In this document: positions 1 to 8,196 of the stretch, piece by piece
How positions within the stretch are numbered: the first letter of the stretch is position 1
Layout of the letters: every line of letters begins with the position of its first letter
IMG/VR virus record: IMGVR_UViG_3300009529_000034
Span: 1-29,569 of that record
DNA: 29,569 nucleotides
Source of the DNA: a virus
Direction: 5' to 3' (one strand)
Translations under genes and position numbers: made by a program
The notes under the pieces: model-generated
The model's database searches: none
Seen by the model: the letters and a program-made list of their open reading frames with translations, nothing else
Told to the model about the DNA's origin: nothing

Positions 1-57
1 ACTACTACGACGACTACTTTACCACCAGTAGTACCTTGCATCGTACCGCCTGAATTG

Positions 58-1179
58 ATGGGACATTACCAGGTTATTCTCTTCGACCACGATGGTACGC
101 AATTGGCGCTATTCGATGACGCTGGTGGATTCGAGAGGCTGGAATACATAAAAAGCGTCAATGGTCAAGGACACCATAATTATGGCAATTTCCGTCTTGA
201 GATTCTAGGAATCAACCCTGCCGTCGATGATTTTTTGCTAGATCGATTCATCCAAATAAGGAGAAAATATCCAGATGGCCCGTGGTACACTGATTTCGAG
301 GGCTTTCACAGGCGGCACGAGTTCTTCGTCGACGACGCTGATAAAGAGATCTTTCGCTCTTTAGGTCCAGACTTGAAATCAATCGTCAAACGTCGAATCA
401 TTAGACCAGATGCAGCGAGTGCCTTCTTTACTAGAACCGACGCTTTCACTGATATAATGCGAGAATTGGTACGTTATCAGTTGGGTTTAGCAGCTTTGGA
501 TGTAGCACGGCAATTTGCTAACTTCGTCGTAGATGTCGATACCAATCAAGGTGCATCTGTGCTCAGAGCTTTGCGCCATGTAAACGTCTCAGATGAGTTG
601 GAAATCCTCTCAGAACTTGGTGCAGATTTCGAGGTAGATCGCACAGTAGATACTCTTACTTTTCACGTTCATTATCCCAGAGTCGGCCTTGATCGTAGAG
701 TTGGAAACGTCGATGGCAATCCTCCGACTATATTCTCTCTTCAGAGAGGAAATATGGTCAATCCACACATCGTAACAGATAGAATCGCAGAGATTACTAT
801 GTCTTACGTAGCAGGAGACGGCGTTGGCGTAGCCAGGGAGATCGTAGAGCGTTTCAGCCTTTACGACGCCCAATTTGACTCCCCGTGGAATCGAATCGAG
901 GCTTTCCTTGAAGGGTCGCAGAATATCAACACGGCTGCGCTAAACGCTATGGGCGATGCCTTCCTTATGGAAAATAAAGAGATGTTCACCTTCGAGTTTC
1001 AGGCAATACCCACAGTGGGAACACTCTATGGAAGAGATTGGAACGTAGGTGATCTGGTCACTGGACGATATAAAGAAATTGACTATAATATAAAGATAGT
1101 GGAAGCGCATATCTTACTCGGAGATGCTGGCGAGGAAGTAAGGCCGACATTTTTATATGTACCAGAGGATTTACTGTGA
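58..1179 (+). CDS. Siphovirus Gp37-like tail protein
   Basis: A protein of about 373 residues that resembles the siphovirus ReqiPepy6 Gp37-like minor tail family, a baseplate or tail-tip component found upstream of fibre genes. Support is the beta-rich N-terminus (GHYQVILFDHDG, then LFDDAGGFERLEY) and a C-terminal half that reads like a tail-hub domain (GRDWNVGDLVTGRY, then IKIVEAHI). The assignment is from recalled family layout, not an alignment. The start is uncertain: TTG at 55 or ATG at 58 lacks a clear ribosome site, and the frame stays open to base 1 through a Thr/Pro-rich stretch (TTTTTTLPPVVP), so the gene may be partial and begin outside the window. Alternatively an upstream gene in frame 3 ends at TGA 51-53 and is coupled to ATG 58. 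The 3' end overlaps the next gene as GTGA. Confidence 0.6.
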   Translation: MGHYQVILFDHDGTQLALFDDAGGFERLEYIKSVNGQGHHNYGNFRLEILGINPAVDDFLLDRFIQIRRKYPDGPWYTDFEGFHRRHEFFVDDADKEIFRSLGPDLKSIVKRRIIRPDAASAFFTRTDAFTDIMRELVRYQLGLAALDVARQFANFVVDVDTNQGASVLRALRHVNVSDELEILSELGADFEVDRTVDTLTFHVHYPRVGLDRRVGNVDGNPPTIFSLQRGNMVNPHIVTDRIAEITMSYVAGDGVGVAREIVERFSLYDAQFDSPWNRIEAFLEGSQNINTAALNAMGDAFLMENKEMFTFEFQAIPTVGTLYGRDWNVGDLVTGRYKEIDYNIKIVEAHILLGDAGEEVRPTFLYVPEDLL

Positions 1180-2792
1180 TACTACAAGAAACCATAAGAA
1201 GCATACACCAAAGACTCCGTGCCCTGGAAACCAGGGAATACGTTGAAATTGGTGGTGTAATCGGCTGTTTCGAACAATATATCGAGCACTGTGATGATCC
1301 AGATACGTTCATCAATTTCCAACCTGACAATTTCCAAGTAGACGTGGGTGGGAAGACGGCATTGTATTTGGATGATACCTGGTCTAACGTGCTCTTGGGG
1401 GCTGATGCTGGTGCAGCGTTGACTCTAGGAGACAGCAATACGCTGTTGGGTTTCGAGGCAGGAACAAGTTCCACTGAAGGCGTCGAAAACGTCTTTATTG
1501 GCTACCAAAGTGGCTATACCTGTATCGACGAGGAACGGAATGTTTCTATCGGTACATATTCGATGGGTCTGGCTACAGCAAGTTACAATGTAGCCATAGG
1601 TTATCAGGCCCTGGAAGATGCGGGAACGACGAATCAGGGCGATATGAATGTTGCTATTGGCTATCGAGCCATGATGCAGCAGGACACTGGTGAATTCAAC
1701 GTCGCAATCGGCGCGGATGCTATGCTCAGTTTTGTCAGTGGTGACGGCAATGTAGCCATCGGCGAAGAGGCTATGAGGTCAGTAGCTGGTAGTGGTGAAT
1801 ATAATACTGCTATTGGTTACGATAGCATGAGAGTTATCACATCAGGACATAGTAATGTAGCTATTGGTCCATTTGCCTTGATTAGCATAACAACTGGAAA
1901 CTATAATATCGCCATAGGCCGAGAGGCCATGCGCTATAATGCAGCTTCTCACAATAATGTCGTCATCGGTTATCGAGCAGGGTATAAAGGCGCAGCTACT
2001 ACATATGACAATTGTGTTTTGCTTGGTCATCAGGCAGGCTATCTTTTACAGACGGGAGATGCCAACGTCTTCCTTGGCTACCAAGCAGGCTATAATGAAT
2101 TAGGAGCCAACAGACTCTACATCGAGAACTCAAACTCCGTGACGCCCTTAATTTATGGAGAGTTTGATAATAACCTAGTAAGAGTTCACGGGACTCTAGG
2201 AGTGGGGACGGCTGGGGATTATTTAGACATATCTCTTACAGGAGTTGTTACCTTACTCGGAACAGCCAAGAGGGACTTGACTCTGAGAGCGGACTTGGAT
2301 TATACAACCATCACAGCACAGGGGAAGCCAACCCAAGTAATTATAGGCGTATTTCATGGTTATAGTATGCCTATTTACGCCGCTGATAACGAGGAATTAT
2401 TCTTCAACGAGAACGTCCCTGGTAGATGGGATGGAGCAAGTGATATAAGTTTTCACGTTCTCGTAGCCCTCGAATTGGCGGAAACTGCGGATGAAACTTT
2501 CAAGTTCCAATTTTCTTGGAATCAGGTAGGAACGACAGATATAGTCCCAATTGTATCTCACGACGTGACAGATGAAATAACAGTAATCGATGGGACTCAG
2601 TACGCTACATATATGCTTGAATTCACGATTGACTATGATACAGATGCAGGTGATGTGATAGTACCACACGATGATTTGTCAGCCAGACTTCGCAGGGTAG
2701 CTTCTGGAGGTGATGAAGTAGATAGTGAGATAATTGTACTTGATTGGCATACCCATTATATCGTCGACAAAATGTTCAAGGCTCCTGAGTAA
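1176..2792 (+). CDS. Tail fibre/spike protein with beta-roll NVAIG repeats
   Basis: This 538-residue protein starts at GTG 1176, coupled to the preceding stop. After a short coiled-coil-like N-terminus (QETIRSIHQRLRALE), residues about 85-310 carry roughly 13 degenerate repeats with the core N-V-[AFS]-I-G followed by [YE]xA or [YE]xS. This is the pattern of trimeric autotransporter (YadA-head-like) and phage fibre beta-rolls. The repeat block ends in NRLYIENSNS and PLIYGEFDN, a junction commonly seen in fibres carrying peptidase S74 chaperones, but no S74 catalytic domain is visible. Instead there is a C-terminal beta-rich domain of about 170 residues. Its likely role is host-surface binding in the virion, from its position after a tail gene and its repeat architecture. 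The receptor cannot be inferred. Confidence 0.75.
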   Translation: MILQETIRSIHQRLRALETREYVEIGGVIGCFEQYIEHCDDPDTFINFQPDNFQVDVGGKTALYLDDTWSNVLLGADAGAALTLGDSNTLLGFEAGTSSTEGVENVFIGYQSGYTCIDEERNVSIGTYSMGLATASYNVAIGYQALEDAGTTNQGDMNVAIGYRAMMQQDTGEFNVAIGADAMLSFVSGDGNVAIGEEAMRSVAGSGEYNTAIGYDSMRVITSGHSNVAIGPFALISITTGNYNIAIGREAMRYNAASHNNVVIGYRAGYKGAATTYDNCVLLGHQAGYLLQTGDANVFLGYQAGYNELGANRLYIENSNSVTPLIYGEFDNNLVRVHGTLGVGTAGDYLDISLTGVVTLLGTAKRDLTLRADLDYTTITAQGKPTQVIIGVFHGYSMPIYAADNEELFFNENVPGRWDGASDISFHVLVALELAETADETFKFQFSWNQVGTTDIVPIVSHDVTDEITVIDGTQYATYMLEFTIDYDTDAGDVIVPHDDLSARLRRVASGGDEVDSEIIVLDWHTHYIVDKMFKAPE

Positions 2793-2802
2793 AGGAGGAA
2801 GG

Positions 2803-3222
2803 ATGGCACTAAAGAAAATCACGTTAGCATTTCCTGCGAGGTACGCAACACAGGCGTGGTTGAATAGACCACGACCAGATCTAAGGATGGATTCAATTTT
2901 AAAGGGTATGGAGATTTATGTAAAGTTCGGCCTCGAATTTGTCTCTGAATGGGCCGATAAACACAGTGATGCCAATGGCGTCTTGAGTTTCAAAGAGGTC
3001 TTACATTCAGATATAGAACCAATCATATTCCGCATAGATGAAACATATCTCACTTGGCTGAGAGATCAATTAGCCACATATAAATGGAATGAAATGTTCC
3101 TTCCAGATGGACGAGTAGCACAAATAGCTATATCAACGGGTCTACAATTTGGAATCGCGGCTCTAGGGAAAGCATTGAATGAGGCGATCTCTGGAGCAGA
3201 TGTTGAAGAAAAAGAGGAATAA
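2803..3222 (+). CDS. Hypothetical late phage protein
   Basis: A 139-residue protein. ATG 2803 is chosen because AAAGGAGGAAGG sits immediately upstream; a longer reading from 2734 would overlap the fibre gene with no ribosome site. There is no signal peptide, and the acidic tail ends in VEEKEE. A hydrophobic alpha-helical stretch near the C-terminus (IAISTGLQFGIAALGKAL) could be amphipathic or membrane-associated. It lies between the fibre and a holin-like gene, so a tail-accessory or lysis-region role is possible by position only. I do not recognise the family. Confidence 0.75.
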   Translation: MALKKITLAFPARYATQAWLNRPRPDLRMDSILKGMEIYVKFGLEFVSEWADKHSDANGVLSFKEVLHSDIEPIIFRIDETYLTWLRDQLATYKWNEMFLPDGRVAQIAISTGLQFGIAALGKALNEAISGADVEEKEE

Positions 3223-3223
3223 T

Positions 3224-3454
3224 ATGACAGACTTTGGATTACGGGTACTCGATTTACTGGAGCGTTCGGTGATATTACAAGCTTTTATCACCATCGGAGT
3301 ATTATCGGTTGGCGGTTATATTTGGGTAGCGGGACGACCTATGCCAGCAGATTTGGAAAAGTTGATATTTATAGTTTTAAGTTTCTGGATGGGCAGCAAG
3401 ACCCAATTTGCGGTAGATCAAAATCGCGCTGAAAGATTGAACAATAGTGGCTAG
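3224..3454 (+). CDS. Small two-helix membrane protein, holin-like
   Basis: A 76-residue protein starting at ATG 3224, one base after the previous stop (TAATATG), so probably coupled. Two hydrophobic segments are visible, about residues 16-36 (ILQAFITIGVLSVGGYIWV) and 46-62 (LEKLIFIVLSFWMGS), with a short charged loop between and a polar C-terminus (QNRAERLNNSG). Size, two transmembrane helices and position beside fibre genes fit a holin or holin-like protein that would permeabilise the inner membrane. No endolysin gene is recognisable in the window, so the assignment rests on topology. The 3' end overlaps the GTG of the next gene by 8 nt and ends in TAG, which must act as a real stop here. 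Confidence 0.55.
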   Translation: MTDFGLRVLDLLERSVILQAFITIGVLSVGGYIWVAGRPMPADLEKLIFIVLSFWMGSKTQFAVDQNRAERLNNSG

Positions 3455-3977
3455 AAAAGTATTTGGCCCAGATAGGATAGCTGAATGGATCGTCGATTTC
3501 GCTGAAGGAAAGGGCGTGAAATTACGCGCCTCTATTCCTGTTAATTCGGGCGAACAGGAACTCTTTACTCCTGCCAATCCAGGAAGTATCTTACCTGGTG
3601 GGGGCAATGCCGATCTAATTCTGCTACCACGAGAGATTCGAACGACCGATGCCAACAGTGGGGATCAGCTCAATTCCTACGGAAGAGGATTGATCCTCTT
3701 TGTAAGGGTATATGCCACGACAGATACGCCAGAGATTACTCCAGAACTTCAGATAAAAGATAGTATCAGTGGAGCGTATTTCTCCATCTAGTCGGCATTA
3801 GTTGCGATCACTGCGGCTGGTTCATATGCCTATCTCTTCGATCTTGGAGGGATAGGCTTTGGGGGTGACTACACCGAGGCGGTGAATCTCAGGTTAGGAC
3901 TGGTTTGGCGTTTGATTGTAGAACATGCTGACACAGACGCCATCGAATACAGCGTATCAGCTACTTTATTAGTCTAG
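3447..3977 (+). CDS. Small virion-associated protein gene interrupted by in-frame TAG
   Basis: The GTG start at 3447 overlaps the holin-like gene. The first segment (114 codons) stops at TAG 3789-3791. The same frame then stays open for 61 more sense codons to TAG 3975-3977, just before the AGGAGG of the next gene. Together they make a beta-sandwich-like protein of about 176 residues: N-part TTDTPEITPELQIKD, C-part SALVAITAAGSYAYLFD and WRLIVEHADTDAIEYSVSAT. As I recall, small phage structural proteins share this order (TPxITPxLQ, then alternating-hydrophobic and TGTY-like strands, then RxWRVxVxHxDADSIxYSV), so the interruption falls inside one domain. There is no ribosome site or good start for the second half. 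It may be a nonsense mutation, a sequence error, or readthrough. Conceptual translation yields only the 114-residue N-terminal part. Confidence 0.65.
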
Positions 3978-3985
3978 GAGGCGGT

Positions 3986-4555
3986 ATGGGTTTTTGGAGA
4001 GGTACTAGAGATATTCCTAAAATAGATTCTGAGGCTGCCAATGGATTATTGGGAGTGCATTCTTCGGTTGCTTATCAAGTCCACGAAATCGAAAAGCATT
4101 TTCACGTCGAGGAACGTTGGTGGGGCGCGGTTGCAGTACCTGGCGAAACCAATGCTATCGAAGCCAACGTAGATCGTCCCTTCGCCGCAGTCAGTGGAGT
4201 AAATGCCTGGGGCACTGCGATTCCAATACTAGGCACAGCGGATGATCCCACGGCCTTGGCTGGGGTATCTTTCGACCCTCATCGAATAATGGTCGTCGAT
4301 ATGGACGAAAACGCCGACGTGTGGAGAATACGCTTCATTTGGGGCACGGGAACATCGGCTGCGGCGATTGCTGCTAAACAGTGGACTGAGGTAATGATCA
4401 TCAGCATGATCTCAAAGATCAAAGATATTGGCGGATCGCCTGTTGAAGTTCGTTGCCCTCGAATCCCTGTAGGCTATAAGATGTGGTGTCAGGTATGGAA
4501 TGCGGCGGCAGATACTTTGAGCTTTTTCTATGGAGTCCACGGCTATCCAGGATAA
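3986..4555 (+). CDS. Predicted phage virion protein of unknown function
   Basis: A 189-residue protein with a strong AGGAGG eight bases before ATG 3986. The N-terminal part has an HEIEKHFHVEERWWG segment and the rest is beta-rich, ending in LSFFYGVHGYPG. I recall similar proteins, with HxIExHxHxxERW near the N-terminus and a FYFGxHxY-like end, in many siphovirus late regions, annotated only as hypothetical or structural. A jelly-roll-like decoration or receptor-binding part is plausible but inferred. It is the last plus-strand gene. Its stop at 4553-4555 overlaps the end of the convergent helicase gene by 13 nt, leaving no room for an intergenic terminator. Confidence 0.65.
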   Translation: MGFWRGTRDIPKIDSEAANGLLGVHSSVAYQVHEIEKHFHVEERWWGAVAVPGETNAIEANVDRPFAAVSGVNAWGTAIPILGTADDPTALAGVSFDPHRIMVVDMDENADVWRIRFIWGTGTSAAAIAAKQWTEVMIISMISKIKDIGGSPVEVRCPRIPVGYKMWCQVWNAAADTLSFFYGVHGYPG

Positions 4556-6231
4556 CGCTTTTTCAGATCTTCCAAGAATGCTGGGCCTAGAACAGCTTCC
4601 TGCATATTAATTTTGCCTACTAAAATAGCCTCTACCAAATCATCTACGGTGTTTGGGCAATAGAGGCTTATTATGTGTACCTTTTGAGTCTGGCCACCTC
4701 GATGTAGTCGATCTTCCGCCTGTGTTTGCTTTTCAGGATTGAACCACTTATCTACAAAAATAGCAGTATTCGCTCCAACTAAGTTTAATCCCACACCGCC
4801 AGATTGAAGAGTGGCGACCAAGACCCTTACCCCCCCTGTGTTTAGTCTTGCCTCTTCTTGGCTTATTTCTTCTGAGGTCATTCCACCCCAAATTCGTGTA
4901 TGAGAAATTTCCGCTTTTACAAGGCGTTTGCACAGGGCATCCACAGTCTTTCTAAACGCAGTGAATATAACGATAATGTTATGTGTACCAAGAACGATGT
5001 CCATAGCAGCGTCGAGTTTCGCGCTTTCGTCAGGTAGGTCAAAGTTCGCAGGTGTGCTTAGGATTTGACGAAGGCGAGTAATCATAGAGATGACGTTCAC
5101 GGCGTAAAGTTTCTTGGTCTCTGAAAGTTCGATATAGAATCGCTTCGCCATATCGTCGTAATGTTTTTCTTGCTTGGGCAGTAATTCTAGAGAGATCGTC
5201 TGAAATAACTTCTCTGGCAGGAATGGCATGACCTCCGCCTTCGTCTTGCGGATCATTCTAGGTGCAAGTTCTCGCCTAAGAAGTTTTGGTCGTTTTACGC
5301 CTATGATTTTTCTAGTGCCCCAGTAATCTTCTGAATAGGAAACGTAAAATTCAAAGAAGCGCCAGTAGCTCGTGTATCGCTCTGGCTCCAGAAAGTTTAG
5401 TAGCGACCATAACTCCGATGGGTTATTACCAAATGGTGTACCTGTGAGCAAGCAGCAGTTCTTGAAACGCAACTGTTTCGTCAAAAAAGCTATTTGCGTC
5501 TTCCTATTTCGTATAGTCTGCGCTTCATCGAGGATGAGCCAGTCCCAAGTATTCACGAAATATAATGATTGTTCTCTGAGCGTATCAATGTCAAATTTCT
5601 GCGAGATGCTCTGTTGACCAATACTTTTAGCCTCAGCCCTGATTTGGGCATAGTTAGCAATGATCCATCCCCCATCATAAGCGGCAAGGGCATCTCTGCG
5701 ATTCTTCGTTTCAACCACAGTAGTTGGCTGGTTTGGAAACGCCGTCCAAGTATTCTTTTCATTCTTCCACCAGGTCTTCAAGGAATTCGGGCAGAGTACG
5801 AGCACCTTATCATTCTCCATGCTCTCTTCCACTGCTATAATGGCTGTGGCTGTTTTCCCCGTGCCCATGTCAGATGCTAAGAGAGTGCGTTTGAATTTGG
5901 TGAGGCAGTCTGCGGAGACGCGCTGGAAAGGCCACAATTTAATAGCGTTTGGATGAAACAGGGGTGCGTCGTCTCGAAGTAAGAGTTGAACTCTCTTATT
6001 TTCTTCGGCGATGACTTCTTTGTACCACTGTTGGGCATTCTGGTCTAAAGGCGTTTTGGTCGTCCAGTAGATGAGTTCACAGAGTCTTGCATCGAGGGGG
6101 ATGACGACGCCGTTAGCAGTTTTCTTCACCCCTGTGATGTTTTGTAGCATTTCCCATGTTGGGGCAGCAGCGGCTCCGCTAATGAATAATTTTGGTGAAT
6201 ACTTTTGTGTACGTGGCAAAAGTTTTATCAT
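4543..6231 (-). CDS. SNF2-type superfamily 2 helicase/translocase
   Basis: A 562-residue protein with the two RecA-like lobes of SNF2 proteins. Visible motifs are DMGTGKTATAI (Walker A, about residues 121-131), LDEAQTIRN (motif II, 234-242), LLTGTPFGN (motif III, 261-269), and motif VI QAEDRLHRGGQ (504-514) preceded by GGVGLNL and FVDKWFNP. These define an ATP-dependent dsDNA translocase. Phage homologues are thought to act in replication, recombination or branch processing. The N-terminal 90 residues are not recognised. ATG 6231 overlaps the upstream stop as ATGA, so it is coupled to the homing endonuclease gene. It ends in TAG inside the convergent virion gene. Confidence 0.9.
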   Translation of the reverse strand: MIKLLPRTQKYSPKLFISGAAAAPTWEMLQNITGVKKTANGVVIPLDARLCELIYWTTKTPLDQNAQQWYKEVIAEENKRVQLLLRDDAPLFHPNAIKLWPFQRVSADCLTKFKRTLLASDMGTGKTATAIIAVEESMENDKVLVLCPNSLKTWWKNEKNTWTAFPNQPTTVVETKNRRDALAAYDGGWIIANYAQIRAEAKSIGQQSISQKFDIDTLREQSLYFVNTWDWLILDEAQTIRNRKTQIAFLTKQLRFKNCCLLTGTPFGNNPSELWSLLNFLEPERYTSYWRFFEFYVSYSEDYWGTRKIIGVKRPKLLRRELAPRMIRKTKAEVMPFLPEKLFQTISLELLPKQEKHYDDMAKRFYIELSETKKLYAVNVISMITRLRQILSTPANFDLPDESAKLDAAMDIVLGTHNIIVIFTAFRKTVDALCKRLVKAEISHTRIWGGMTSEEISQEEARLNTGGVRVLVATLQSGGVGLNLVGANTAIFVDKWFNPEKQTQAEDRLHRGGQTQKVHIISLYCPNTVDDLVEAILVGKINMQEAVLGPAFLEDLKKRYPG

Positions 6232-6920
6232 TGATTTTTGGCTTCACGAACTTTTTGCCAATATGCTTTGCGTGCCTTGCTCATTTTGCGTTTAGTCTCT
6301 TCACTATGATGCTTGCCATACATGGGATGTCGTTCGCCAGTTAATGCCCTGCTTATTTTTGTACGTGTTCTCGTACTATGATGTTTTCCATAATTGGGAT
6401 TTCGCTCACCCATCCTCGATGCACTCATTCTCGCGCAAGTTTTTGCACTAAGGTGTTCACCAGTTTTTGCTGCACTAATTTTTGCACGCGTCTTTGCGCT
6501 AAGGTGTTTTCCATAGTTTGGATTCCGCTCACCCATCCTTGCTATACTCATTCTCGCGCAAGTTTCTGCGCTGAGATGCCCACCAATCTTTGCTGCACTC
6601 ATTTTTGCGCGTGCATCATCAGTATATTGAACTCCAAATGAACTACCTGCTGTCGGCAAGATATTATACTCAGGATTTAATGTATCAAGATAATACTGTT
6701 CACGTTCGACTAAATTCTCAGGCTCAAGCTCCTCCAAAACTTCAAATATAAATGCTTCCTTGCTATCTTTGTCAAAAGCTCTCTGAAGATGAATATTATA
6801 GTGACTTCTATGACGCAAAGTGCTTAGATGCACTGCCCATCTTTGGCGAAGATCCACAGCACTACCAATATAACATTTTCCATTCACTATATTTCGAATC
6901 TGATATATGCCACTACTCAT
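6228..6920 (-). CDS. GIY-YIG homing endonuclease with NUMOD3 repeats
   Basis: A 230-residue protein. The N-terminal GIY-YIG nuclease domain (residues about 3-95) shows SGIYQIRN, GKCYIGS, the catalytic-type Arg in DLRQRW, and EREQYYLD with the conserved Glu. Residues about 105-215 form NUMOD3-like DNA-binding repeats (GERNPNYGKHLS and variants), including two 41-residue tandem copies. Together these mark a seg-like free-standing homing endonuclease. Unusually, the gene overlaps both neighbours: its ATG lies in the last codons of the Cas4-like gene and its TGA overlaps the helicase ATG, so it is translationally integrated in the operon. Its cleavage site is unknown; a neighbouring gene or an allele lacking the insertion is the usual target. 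Confidence 0.9.
   Translation of the reverse strand: MSSGIYQIRNIVNGKCYIGSAVDLRQRWAVHLSTLRHRSHYNIHLQRAFDKDSKEAFIFEVLEELEPENLVEREQYYLDTLNPEYNILPTAGSSFGVQYTDDARAKMSAAKIGGHLSAETCARMSIARMGERNPNYGKHLSAKTRAKISAAKTGEHLSAKTCARMSASRMGERNPNYGKHHSTRTRTKISRALTGERHPMYGKHHSEETKRKMSKARKAYWQKVREAKNQ
6333..6578 (-). repeat. Two tandem 123-bp repeats encoding NUMOD3 units
   Basis: Two adjacent 123-bp units (6456-6578 and 6333-6455) inside the homing endonuclease gene each encode 41 residues, HLSAETCARMS to AAKTGE and HLSAKTCARMS to RALTGE. They differ at scattered positions at both DNA and protein level, so this is an older in-frame duplication that extended the DNA-recognition array. The array continues downstream as a partial third unit (RHPMYGKHHSEET). 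Confidence 0.8.
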
Positions 6921-7749
6921 CTTCCAGCCACCACTTTGGCAGGCTACTGTTGTATCGCTCCAAGTACGTTGCAGTATCGCTTCGTTCAGAGTAAGTAAAT
7001 TCCTCGGCGACTATTTTACTCATATCTTCCATCCTATTGTGCAGGTCGAGTTTACATAAATCTTTGTAGTCACACCAAGAGCAGTCATTCTGGAATGCTC
7101 GTGGGAGATCGGCCATCGAGGTGCTATCTGGCGGTAGGACTCTGCAACTGATTATAAAGTTCTTGTTTCGAGAAATCAAATCGGTTTCGCTCACCTCTTC
7201 AGAGAATCTAGCAAAGGTAGGCGTCTTCGCTGTGGTTAGACGATTCACGCCATAACCGTCTATTGGTGCTCCCAATCTCATCAAACCCCACGCGTATAGT
7301 GAGAGTTGCTCCCTTTCAGGATAGGTGAGTCCTTGTGTCATTCTGGAGGCTGTCTTGTGATCCCAAAGCCAGAGTTTGCCATCTATTTTGGCAATCAAGT
7401 CGATCCACGCCACCAAAATCGTGTCAAATGGTAATGTGACTTGAAAAGGAAACTCTACAGCCAGAATTTTACCAGGGAACTCGCTCTTTCCGCTATTAAG
7501 ATAAGCATCAACTACTCGCTTACTCTCTGCCAGGATTTCTGGCCTCAAATCCCCCATAAACTCAGAGCGTAGGATTTCCCAATCGATCTCTCCAAAGCCG
7601 TAGAATTGCGCCAAAGCATTATGGACTAGCTTACCTGTGTCCAAGGGGTCTGATTGTTTCTTTGGATAAAGAGTCTTCAAATACCTTGCACCCCATTGCC
7701 ATTGACAACGACTGAAACTACGCAGTTGTGAGTAACTAACGATTTTCAT
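6913..7749 (-). CDS. PD-(D/E)XK nuclease, Cas4/RecB-like, Fe-S type
   Basis: A 278-residue protein of the PD-(D/E)XK nuclease superfamily. Visible are H43 in KLVHNAL, E99 in LAVEF, D117 in WIDLIA, DHK at 130-132, and the REQLSLYAW (Q148/Y152) motif typical of RecB/Cas4 nucleases. C15 plus CSWCDYKDLC (C223, C226, C232) form the four-cysteine [4Fe-4S] arrangement of Cas4, AddB and Dna2-type enzymes. The likely activity is ssDNA exonuclease or end processing in phage recombination and replication. No cas1 or CRISPR array is present, so an adaptation role is unsupported. ATG 7749 follows AAGGAGGAGAA and overlaps the RuvC-like gene by 14 nt, consistent with joint production. Confidence 0.85.
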   Translation of the reverse strand: MKIVSYSQLRSFSRCQWQWGARYLKTLYPKKQSDPLDTGKLVHNALAQFYGFGEIDWEILRSEFMGDLRPEILAESKRVVDAYLNSGKSEFPGKILAVEFPFQVTLPFDTILVAWIDLIAKIDGKLWLWDHKTASRMTQGLTYPEREQLSLYAWGLMRLGAPIDGYGVNRLTTAKTPTFARFSEEVSETDLISRNKNFIISCRVLPPDSTSMADLPRAFQNDCSWCDYKDLCKLDLHNRMEDMSKIVAEEFTYSERSDTATYLERYNSSLPKWWLEDE

Positions 7750-8140
7750 TTCTCCTCCTTAGATAAGCGATTAAATGTTTCAACGCATCCCTGGCATGTG
7801 GCCCTGAGACTCCAGCGATGTAACGTGGCAAAGACACTACTTCCTTAGCCGAGGCTGGTTGAGCGACCAATTGACGAACCGCATACTTCTGAGCTAAATA
7901 CTTGAGCACTCCAATAGTTTCCACAGTGGGAAGAGTGCTCCAAGCCTTGAACTTCGCTATCTGTGGCGAAAGATGGAATGCTTCGTAGACTATAACATCC
8001 GTAATCCAATTGACTATCAACGTCTCAAGTAATTGCCAGTTGGGGAACTGCCCACTGAGTTTTATGTCATAGTTGATTCCATCTACCTCGGCGATTACGT
8101 AACCTGTGGTTTCTCCTGGATCAAGAGCTAATACTAGCAT
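7736..8140 (-). CDS. RuvC-like Holliday junction resolvase
   Basis: A 134-residue RNase H-fold protein. Catalytic-type acidic residues sit where RuvC-like enzymes place them: D7 in LALDPGETTGY, E53 in VIVYEAF, and H115/D118 in GPHARDALKHLIAYL. At this length it matches phage RuvC-family crossover junction endodeoxyribonucleases, which cut branched DNA before packaging and in recombination. AAGGAGATCT precedes ATG 8140. It lies directly upstream of the Cas4-like nuclease, forming a small DNA-processing cassette with the SNF2 helicase. The family is recognised by motif only, so junction versus replication-fork specificity is unknown. Confidence 0.8.
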   Translation of the reverse strand: MLVLALDPGETTGYVIAEVDGINYDIKLSGQFPNWQLLETLIVNWITDVIVYEAFHLSPQIAKFKAWSTLPTVETIGVLKYLAQKYAVRQLVAQPASAKEVVSLPRYIAGVSGPHARDALKHLIAYLRRRNENR

Positions 8141-8196
8141 AGATCTCCTTCCCTATTTGCATTTTGGGTATGAAATGATAATAAGAACGATGCTTA

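Noticed and set aside
1176-2792. Diversity-generating retroelement target in the fibre gene
   Set aside because: No reverse transcriptase or template repeat was seen in the window.
6913-7749. CRISPR adaptation Cas4
   Set aside because: There is no cas1, cas2 or repeat array; phages commonly carry such nucleases on their own.
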